Positions 1 through 5,455 of a DNA stretch of 6,167 bases are shown here, in pieces; the stretch's first letter is position 1; the number at the start of each line of letters is the position of its first letter. Origin of the DNA: Flavobacteriales bacterium UBA4474 (GTDB lineage Bacteria; Bacteroidota; Bacteroidia; Flavobacteriales_D; Sanyastnellaceae); contig DGOE01000151.1 in assembly GCA_002389295.1 (NCBI GenBank), positions 1 to 6,167 of the forward strand, in the 5' to 3' direction. Both the position numbers and the translations under genes were made by a program. The notes beneath the pieces are model-generated. The model made no database searches, was not told where the DNA came from, and saw only the letters and a program-made list of their open reading frames with translations.

Positions 1-2856
1 GACGATGAGGTCACCGGCTGCACCAACCCCACCGCCTGCAACTACGACGCCAACCCCACCACCGATACCGACAACACCCTGTGCCTGATCCCCACAGGGT
101 GCGACACCTGCTCTGGGGAGACCGACGGCACCGGAACGGTTGTAGACAACGACGCCGACGACGATGGGGTTTGCGATGACGATGAAATCACAGGCTGCAC
201 CGACTCCACGGCCTGCAACTACGACGCCACCTCCACCACCGATACAGACAACACGCTCTGCGTCTTCACAGTTGATGCCTGCGACACTTGCTCGGGCCAG
301 ACCGACGGCACAGGAAGCGTCATCGACAATGACAGCAACAACGATGGCATTTGCGATTCAGACGCCGTTCAAGGCTGCATGAACATCACGGCCTGCAACT
401 TCGATTCCAGCGCCAACACTGAAGACGGAACCTGCGAATTCACCAGTTGCGCCGGTTGCACCAACCCTGCGGCCTGCAATTACGACCCCGCCGCTGTCCT
501 CGCCGGACCTCCGGGCACTTGCACCTTCCCCAGCAACTTCTTCGTCGACTGCAATGGCCAATGCCTCAGCGGTTTCGACGCCAACAACAACGGCATTTGT
601 GACCCCGCCGAAATCCCGGGCTGCATGAATGTCGGTGCCGCCAACTTCAATGCAGACGCCAACATTCCCGATGGAAGTTGCCTGTTTGAAACCGTGGGAT
701 GTATCCAACCCGATGCGTGCAACTACAACCCCAATGCCAACATCGCAGATGTCACCGGCACCTGTGTTTTCCCCTCTGAAGTTTACCTGGACTGTGATGG
801 TCAATGCGTGAACGACATCAATGGGAACGGCATCTGCGACGAGGTTGAAATCCAAGGCTGCACCGATGACAGCGCGGACAACTACAATGCGGCGGCGACC
901 ACCGACGATGGCACTTGCTTCACCAGCACTGCCCCAGGGTGCATCATTCCTTCTGCCACCAATTTCGACCCTTCAGCCACCGTCCAAGGGCTGCCCGTAT
1001 CGGCCTACTGCAACTTCAGCTTCCCCTCCCCACCAAGCATCGGACCCACACCTGACGATTGTGCGGACAACTCTGCGTGCAACTACAATCCCAATGCGGG
1101 CGGGTATGCAGAATGTGAATACGCCTCTTGCTTGGGCTGCGATGTGGTGACGGCCTGCAACTTTGACGCCTCGGCCACCTATAATGATGGAAGCTGCGAG
1201 TACTCGAGCTGTGCGGGGTGCACCCACAACGGCGCCTGCAACTACGACGCTTCTGCCACGATCGACAATGGAAGCTGCGAATACGACAGCTGCACCGGGT
1301 GTACCGAACCCCATGCCGACAATTATGACCCAACGGCATCACTGGACGATGGATCGTGCGAGTACCTCGGATGCACCAATTACACGGCCTGCAACTACGG
1401 TTGTGCCGATGCCGCCGGATGCAGCGCGGCAGGGGTAGCGGGTCCCAACACCGATGACGGGTCGTGCGAATTCAGCTCCTGTGCCGGTTGCCTGAATTCA
1501 GGGGCGTGCAACTATGATGCAACCGCCACCATCGCGAGCACCTGTGAATACAGCAGTTGCAGCGGATGCACCGACAACGCAGCCGACAATTACGATGCCA
1601 CGGCCACCTTAGACAATGGCAGCTGCGAATACCATGGCTGCACCAATTACACCGCCTGCAACTACGATGCCACGGCCACCACGGACGATGGGTCCTGCAC
1701 TTATCCTGCCGCGGGATTGGACTGCCAAGGGAATTGCGCAGACATCAATGACAACAACATCTGCGACAGCGCAGAAACTCCCGCCCCAGGCTGCACCATA
1801 TCCAGCGCGTGCAACTACGATCCTGCAGCCAACCAAAACAATGGCAGCTGCCTGATCGCCTCCGCTGCAGCCCTTGACATCACGGTACAATTGGGCGCCA
1901 ATGGATCGGCCACCATCTCGGCGGCTGACGTCGATGCAGGGTCCAGCGGAGGGTGCACTGTGGCATCCGCGACTGTGATCCCGAACACCTTTGACTCACA
2001 AGATATTGGAACCGTCACAGCACTGCTTTCGGTCACTGACAACCAAGGGAACACCTCCTCCGATGCCTTTACAGTTTCGGTGCAAGACCTCATTCCCCCT
2101 GTGGCCAGCGCCAATGACATCACCTTGGCGATGCCCAATACAGCGCAAGAAGTCGTTCTTTCTGCATTGGATGTCTCCACCTCAACTGACAATGCCGGCA
2201 TCGCCTCTCAGACCCTGAGCCAAAGCACGTTTATCGGATGTGGCGATGTGACCACCCACACAGTGACCCTGACCGTAACGGACTATGCGGGCAATGTTGA
2301 CCAGGTCGATTTTACCGTCACCATCACCCACCCGGATGTCGACAACGATGGCATTTGCGATGACCAAGACAACTGTACCGACCTCACTGCGAGCAACTTC
2401 GACGACCCCGCCAATGGGGTCTGTCAGCCTTGTGGATTGGCCCCCGTATTCCTCGGATTCTCAAGCGTCATTCCCGCAAGCACATTGGATGCAGCCGACG
2501 GCGTGGTTCAACTGAACCTGACAAGTGGCGCCGCCACCACGCTCGAACTGACAGGCCTCAATGGCACCGCAGACCTCTCTGTCGCCATTCCCAATGAGCT
2601 TGGCATCATTCCCGCTGGGTTCTATACCGCCCGGGTACGCGATGCTGAAGGATGCTTTGGTGTCGCCACAGCACCAGGAGGCACCACCTTCGGTCAACCG
2701 GCGGTCAGCCATACTTTGATCGTAGCCTACGCTTTATGCTGCAACGGTTGTGGGCAATTTGATTCCGATACCGATGGCATCTGCGATGGGTCCGACAACT
2801 GCATCGACCGCACAGCCCCGAATTTCAACGACCCTGCTAACGGTCCTTGCGAGTAG
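1..2856 (+). CDS. Large secreted Cys-rich repeat protein (surface/adhesin-like), 5' partial
   Basis: The frame is open from the first base to a TAG at 2854-2856 (951 residues). The ATG at 379 lies inside a repeat, so the true start and any signal peptide are left of the window. Seen, in order: 17 Cys-rich units of about 24-60 residues (residues 6-621); two HYR-like beta-sandwich domains (about 622-778) with 'SVTDNQGNTS' and 'TVTDYAGN' strands; a degenerate repeat (791-808); a SprB-like domain (about 809-920) with 'GFYTARVRDAEGCFG'; and a last degenerate repeat ending in NGPCE. Asp/Asn-rich loops such as DNDADDDG resemble thrombospondin type-3 calcium sites. Abundant, mostly paired cysteines imply disulfides and hence export. 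No type A or type B type-IX-secretion C-terminal domain is recognisable, which is odd for this architecture. No catalytic domain is visible. Adhesin, matrix or stalk function is inference from architecture. Confident as a gene, unsure of role. Confidence 0.9.
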   Translation, partial: DDEVTGCTNPTACNYDANPTTDTDNTLCLIPTGCDTCSGETDGTGTVVDNDADDDGVCDDDEITGCTDSTACNYDATSTTDTDNTLCVFTVDACDTCSGQTDGTGSVIDNDSNNDGICDSDAVQGCMNITACNFDSSANTEDGTCEFTSCAGCTNPAACNYDPAAVLAGPPGTCTFPSNFFVDCNGQCLSGFDANNNGICDPAEIPGCMNVGAANFNADANIPDGSCLFETVGCIQPDACNYNPNANIADVTGTCVFPSEVYLDCDGQCVNDINGNGICDEVEIQGCTDDSADNYNAAATTDDGTCFTSTAPGCIIPSATNFDPSATVQGLPVSAYCNFSFPSPPSIGPTPDDCADNSACNYNPNAGGYAECEYASCLGCDVVTACNFDASATYNDGSCEYSSCAGCTHNGACNYDASATIDNGSCEYDSCTGCTEPHADNYDPTASLDDGSCEYLGCTNYTACNYGCADAAGCSAAGVAGPNTDDGSCEFSSCAGCLNSGACNYDATATIASTCEYSSCSGCTDNAADNYDATATLDNGSCEYHGCTNYTACNYDATATTDDGSCTYPAAGLDCQGNCADINDNNICDSAETPAPGCTISSACNYDPAANQNNGSCLIASAAALDITVQLGANGSATISAADVDAGSSGGCTVASATVIPNTFDSQDIGTVTALLSVTDNQGNTSSDAFTVSVQDLIPPVASANDITLAMPNTAQEVVLSALDVSTSTDNAGIASQTLSQSTFIGCGDVTTHTVTLTVTDYAGNVDQVDFTVTITHPDVDNDGICDDQDNCTDLTASNFDDPANGVCQPCGLAPVFLGFSSVIPASTLDAADGVVQLNLTSGAATTLELTGLNGTADLSVAIPNELGIIPAGFYTARVRDAEGCFGVATAPGGTTFGQPAVSHTLIVAYALCCNGCGQFDSDTDGICDGSDNCIDRTAPNFNDPANGPCE
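16..372 (+). repeat. Two adjacent long repeat copies (177 and 180 nt)
   Basis: The units at 16-192 and 193-372 are the most alike pair of long units. By hand alignment 39 of about 59 residues are identical, including blocks TACNYDA, TTDTDNTLC, CDTCSG and TDGTG. They differ in length by one codon. The window opens four residues before the first copy with a sequence (DDEVT) like the end of the first unit (DDEIT), so at least one more copy of this subtype very likely lies upstream. Confidence 0.88.
16..1863 (+). repeat. Array of 17 Cys-rich tandem repeat units, in coding frame
   Basis: Units begin (Gly or Asp codon before the first Cys) at 16, 193, 373, 454, 619, 697, 856, 937, 1057, 1135, 1216, 1297, 1369, 1486, 1564, 1636 and 1789. 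The core is GC, four residues, A-C-N-Y/F-D/N, about eight residues, then DDGSCEY, optionally followed by SSCAG. Short units are 24-27 residues. Long units (51-60 residues) add a segment with two cysteines, then an Asp/Asn loop ending in G-I/V-C-D. All length changes are multiples of three. Copies differ at many synonymous positions (for example aactacgac, aattatgac, aactatgat), so most duplications look old. From memory, similar GCT..ACNYD..DDGSC repeats occur in many marine Bacteroidota surface proteins. Confidence 0.93.
145..2802 (+). other. Seven thrombospondin type-3-like calcium loops within the repeat protein
   Basis: Asp/Asn-rich loops of the form D-x-D/N-x-D/N-G-I/V-C-D occur at 145-186, 325-363, 577-612, 814-849, 1741-1776, 2335-2376 and 2761-2802. 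Examples are DNDADDDGVCDDDE and DSDTDGICDGSDNC. Spacing of the acidic side chains matches the calcium-binding pattern of thrombospondin type-3 repeats. The first five sit at the ends of long Cys-rich units. The last two come directly before degenerate repeats. The loop at 1741 (DINDNNICD) has Asn in place of the usual Gly and may bind weakly. Calcium binding is inferred from the motif. Confidence 0.65.
1864..2334 (+). other. Region encoding two HYR-like Ig-fold domains
   Basis: Residues about 622-697 and 698-778 are two successive beta-sandwich modules like the HYR/Ig-like domains of Bacteroidota secreted proteins. The first has LDITVQLGANGSATISAADV and ends TVSVQDLIPP. The second has DITLAMP, a GCGDVTTHTVTLTVTDYAGN strand pair and ends TVTITHP. 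The boundary is the Pro-Pro at 2095-2100. Each domain has a single cysteine (codons at 1954 and in the IGCGD segment near 2240). This family usually has two or more, so these may pair with each other or with the odd cysteine of the last repeat unit. Confidence 0.6.
2371..2853 (+). other. C-terminal SprB-like module flanked by two degenerate repeat units
   Basis: A degenerate repeat at 2371-2424 (NCTDLTASNF, DDPANGVC) and another at 2797-2853 (NCIDRTAPNF, NDPANGPC) are 426 nt apart and each follows a calcium-type loop. Between them, about 2425-2760 encodes a beta-rich module with LELTGLNGTADLSVAIP and GFYTARVRDAEGCFG, close to the G-x-Y-x-V-x-V-x-D-x-x-G-C signature of SprB-type repeats. It ends with a CCNGCG cluster. 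The coding sequence stops one residue after the last repeat's cysteine. Confidence 0.6.
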
Positions 2857-2879
2857 ATTAGGCGCTCGTCACTAAACGG

Positions 2880-4115
2880 ATGCAAGTGCCCTTTCCTTTC
2901 TTCAAATTCTACCGAAGCCATCGGGCCTCCTTATCCTCGACGGTGATGTTGGGCATGGCCTGTCTTCTCCTGGCAAGCTGCAGCCAAAGCCGCAGACTAC
3001 CGGCATTGACGGAAGCCCAAACCGCCATGTTGGATTCGACCTCGTTTTTCGGGGGTGATGCACCGCCTGAATCCCTCATTGGAAAGTTCCCCCAGCACCA
3101 ATGCACCGTGCGAACAGACAGCCTATTGGGCATGGACGTCTTGCACCTCACTTGGTGGAAAGGGGCCGCGTTGAGTGAACGGAAGTCCTTTTCATGGCCT
3201 GCCGGAAAGCCCAACAACCTAGATTCGGTAGAGGCCCTGGGCGGCATCAGCGTTTGGATCAAAAAAACAGGCCCCAGCCAATCTGACCCGGCCATCATAT
3301 TCGAGCTTGAGGACCGCAGCGGCATGCGGAGCTCCACGTCACTGGCGCCGCGTCACATCCCCATATTTCCCCTCGATACGGTTTGGCAGGAAGCCAGGAT
3401 CCCGCTGTCCGACTTCGGCAGGGGAAGGGATCAAACCGATTGGTCTGATTTGGCCTCATTGAACCTGCGCATGGAGCATTTCGGCGACATAGAAATAGGG
3501 GCTTGCACCCTCGTGCCCCATGCGCCAAGAAAAAAAGTGGTCCGCCGCGCTTCCAAAAGACCCCGGGCCGGCATCCAACCGGGCCGTTACATCGTGTTTG
3601 AAGAAAACGCAGATCACGAGTGGGGACTGGGGCAATTCGGGCCAGACCGACAGTTCATCATCAAGGAAAAGCGCGGCCGGAGCAAGAGCCAGGCTTTGGA
3701 CTTCGAGTGGGATTTCAGCCCCGCCCCCCTCACCCTTGAAGCACCAGAGTTTCCAACCCATACAGTCGGCTTCAGCTGGAACCGGTGGCAGCCATTGGCC
3801 CCACCTGCCCAACCCGATAAAGCCTTTATCGTCTTCAAACTGCGCAACATCGGGGTCAACCCTGGACCGTCAGCCCCCCTGCCCATCGAAGTTGGCGTAG
3901 CAGATGCTGACGGCCACACGTCCGCCATTGCCCTGACCCAAGATGTGATCCCCGCTACTGGATTTGGAAAGTGGATAGAATGCCGCATCCCCTTCAGTGC
4001 CTTTGACTGGGCCACGGAAGACAATCCGAGCGGCCTGGGCTCCATCGAATACATCTATTTCCAATTCAGCGAGAAGGGCCACGTGTACATCGACGACTTG
4101 TCGGTGCGTTTCTGA
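2880..4115 (+). CDS. Lipoprotein with two tandem jelly-roll (carbohydrate-binding-like) domains
   Basis: 411 residues. The N-terminus has a basic stretch (K9, R12, R15), a hydrophobic run and a lipobox LASC with Cys34 as the likely lipidation site, so the mature protein is probably a periplasmic or outer-membrane lipoprotein. No acidic residues follow Cys34 (SQSRR), so a Bacteroidota surface-export signal is not evident. The ATG at 2880 is preferred over GTG 2943 and ATG 2946, which would leave no charged n-region. Residues about 65-213 and 237-411 form two related beta-sandwich domains. Both have W-x-E-(A/C)-R-I-P-(L/F)-S-x-F followed by a closing strand (FGDIEIGACTL; GHVYIDDLSVRF), typical of galactose-binding-like or CIA30/CBM11-like folds. 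A basic linker (RKKVVRRASKRPR) joins them. No catalytic residues are recognised. It lies 23 nt after the repeat-protein gene and may be cotranscribed. The ligand is unknown; glycan binding is inference. Confidence 0.85.
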   Translation: MQVPFPFFKFYRSHRASLSSTVMLGMACLLLASCSQSRRLPALTEAQTAMLDSTSFFGGDAPPESLIGKFPQHQCTVRTDSLLGMDVLHLTWWKGAALSERKSFSWPAGKPNNLDSVEALGGISVWIKKTGPSQSDPAIIFELEDRSGMRSSTSLAPRHIPIFPLDTVWQEARIPLSDFGRGRDQTDWSDLASLNLRMEHFGDIEIGACTLVPHAPRKKVVRRASKRPRAGIQPGRYIVFEENADHEWGLGQFGPDRQFIIKEKRGRSKSQALDFEWDFSPAPLTLEAPEFPTHTVGFSWNRWQPLAPPAQPDKAFIVFKLRNIGVNPGPSAPLPIEVGVADADGHTSAIALTQDVIPATGFGKWIECRIPFSAFDWATEDNPSGLGSIEYIYFQFSEKGHVYIDDLSVRF

Positions 4116-4130
4116 GCGCGGGATGCGCCG

Positions 4131-4138
4131 TATTTTCG
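4131..4138 (+). promoter_or_regulatory. Candidate Bacteroidota -7 element before ornithine aminotransferase
   Basis: TATTTTCG matches the Bacteroidota -7 consensus TAnnTTTG at five of the six fixed positions (C in place of the last T). It ends four bases before the ATG at 4143, so transcription from it would begin at or next to the start codon, giving a leaderless or nearly leaderless mRNA. No convincing -33 TTG at the usual spacing is seen; the nearest is a TTTC at 4109-4112. The match could be chance. Confidence 0.35.
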
Positions 4139-4142
4139 GGGC

Positions 4143-5429
4143 ATGACCGGAAATCCCGCTACCCGCCCCGCCTCTTCTCAAGAGGCCATGGACATGGAAA
4201 ATCAATTCGGTGCGCACAATTACCACCCCCTACCGGTGGTGTTGGACCGGGCCGAAGGCGTGTTTTGCTGGGACATCGAAGGCAAGCGCTACTATGATTT
4301 CCTGAGTGCATACAGTGCCGTCAATCAGGGCCACTGTCACCCCCGGATTGTAGGGGCGATGACCGAACAAGCGCAGAAGCTCACCCTCACCTCCCGGGCC
4401 TTCTACAACAGCATGTTGGGGCCTTACGAGAAGTACGTCACCGAATACTTTGGGTACGACAAGGTGCTGCCCATGAACACTGGCGCCGAGGCCGTCGAGA
4501 CCGCCATCAAGATTGCCCGCAAATGGGCCTACGATGTGAAAGGCGTCCCGGCTGGCCAAGCCAAGATCATCACCTGCGAGCACAACTTCCACGGCCGCAC
4601 CACCACCATCGTCGGCTTTTCCACCGACCCCGACAGCACAGGCGGATTCGGCCCCTTCACCCCGGGCTTCGAGATCATTCCTTACGACGACATTGACGCC
4701 CTGGAAGAGGCCTTGAAAGACCCCAACGTTGCCGGCTTCCTCGTGGAGCCCATCCAAGGCGAAGCGGGCGTCTATGTGCCCAGCGACAGCTACATCCAAG
4801 AGGCCCATGCTTTGTGCAAGGCCGCGAACGTGTTGTTCATGGCTGACGAGGTCCAGACCGGCATTGCCCGCACCGGTGCATTGCTCGCCACATGCGGAAA
4901 CTGCACTTGTGCCGGCCACTGCGAACGCCAAGCTGAATACGTGAAGGCAGATCTGCTCATCCTGGGCAAGGCCATCTCCGGCGGGGTGTACCCGGTCAGT
5001 GCCGTCCTTGCCGACGACGCCGTCATGGGCGTCATCCATCCCGGTCAGCACGGCTCCACCTTTGGCGGCAACCCAGTCGGAGGCGCTGTGGCCATGGCCG
5101 CCCTCGAGGTGGTCAAGGACGAACACCTCGCCCAGCAGGCCCGCCACTTGGGCAACCGTTTCCGGGCAGCCATGGAAAGTCTGATCTCCGAAAGCGACCT
5201 CATCAGCTCCGTGCGTGGGCGGGGTCTACTCAACGCCATCCTCATCAACGACACCCCAGACAGCAGCACGGCGTGGGACCTCTGTGTGGCCATGAAGGAC
5301 AACGGCCTCATCGCCAAGCCCACACATGGCAACATCATCCGCTTTGCCCCCCCGCTGGTGATGACAGAAGCGCAACTCGACGAATGCGTCGCCATCATCC
5401 GCGAAACGGTCTTGGCGTTCAGCAAATAA
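4143..5429 (+). CDS. rocD: Ornithine--oxo-acid aminotransferase (ornithine delta-aminotransferase)
   Basis: This cytosolic PLP enzyme (class III aminotransferase) moves the delta-amino group of L-ornithine to 2-oxoglutarate, giving glutamate-5-semialdehyde and glutamate; it links arginine/ornithine to proline and glutamate. 428 residues, normal for the family. Recalled alignment with human OAT gives Y27 (human Y55) in GAHNYHPLP, Y57 (Y85) in SAYSAVNQGHCHP, R152 (R180) in NFHGRT, E207 (E235) in GEAG, D235 and Q238 (D263, Q266) in ADEVQTG, Schiff-base K276 (K292) in LGKAISGG, the GSTFGGNP loop and R400 (R413) in IIRFAPPL. The D-to-K spacing is 41 against 29 in human because of a 12-residue Cys-rich insertion. 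Start at 4143: the preceding SSQEAMDMENQ fits family N-termini. The ATG at 4194, 8 nt after AAGAGG, is the alternative. It lies 27 nt after the lipoprotein gene and probably has its own promoter. Confidence 0.97.
   Translation: MTGNPATRPASSQEAMDMENQFGAHNYHPLPVVLDRAEGVFCWDIEGKRYYDFLSAYSAVNQGHCHPRIVGAMTEQAQKLTLTSRAFYNSMLGPYEKYVTEYFGYDKVLPMNTGAEAVETAIKIARKWAYDVKGVPAGQAKIITCEHNFHGRTTTIVGFSTDPDSTGGFGPFTPGFEIIPYDDIDALEEALKDPNVAGFLVEPIQGEAGVYVPSDSYIQEAHALCKAANVLFMADEVQTGIARTGALLATCGNCTCAGHCERQAEYVKADLLILGKAISGGVYPVSAVLADDAVMGVIHPGQHGSTFGGNPVGGAVAMAALEVVKDEHLAQQARHLGNRFRAAMESLISESDLISSVRGRGLLNAILINDTPDSSTAWDLCVAMKDNGLIAKPTHGNIIRFAPPLVMTEAQLDECVAIIRETVLAFSK
4893..4922 (+). other. Four-cysteine insertion in ornithine aminotransferase
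   Basis: Residues 251-260 read CGNCTCAGHC: Cys251, Cys254, Cys256, His259 and Cys260. They fall between PLP-ring Asp235 and Schiff-base Lys276, where human OAT (recalled) has only LAVDYENVRPD. The CxxC-x-C-x3-C spacing, with a neighbouring His, could hold a zinc ion or an iron-sulfur cluster, or form redox disulfides. The flanking sequence aligns without shift, so this is a true in-frame insertion, not a sequencing frameshift. Confidence 0.8.
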
Positions 5430-5455
5430 TCCCCCCAAAACGGGACATCGAGGAA

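Noticed and set aside
379..381. ATG as start of the large repeat protein
   Set aside because: The frame is open to base 1 and residues before this Met form two complete repeat units, so this Met is internal (in GCMNITACNF).
358..855. 165-codon open frame on the minus strand under the repeat array
   Set aside because: It is the reverse complement of the Cys-rich repeats; periodic sequence keeps the antisense frame open. No independent coding signal is seen.
16..1863. CRISPR array or non-coding tandem repeat
   Set aside because: Repeat lengths vary in multiples of three, all copies stay in one open frame and conservation is at protein level (Cys, NYD, DDGSC), so it is a coding repeat.
4115..4136. 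Short GCGC-GGGAT-GCGC hairpin followed by TATTTT as a terminator of the lipoprotein gene
   Set aside because: The stem has only four pairs and the T run is short; it also overlaps the candidate promoter. Not strong enough to call.
4230..5147. 305-codon open frame on the minus strand
   Set aside because: It lies wholly inside rocD, antisense, and its translation is Gly/Val/Ala-rich with no recognisable motif. GC-rich codon bias in rocD explains the lack of stops.
5430..5455. Bidirectional terminator between the convergent genes
   Set aside because: The 26-nt gap has C and A runs but no stem longer than three or four pairs and no T tract on either strand.
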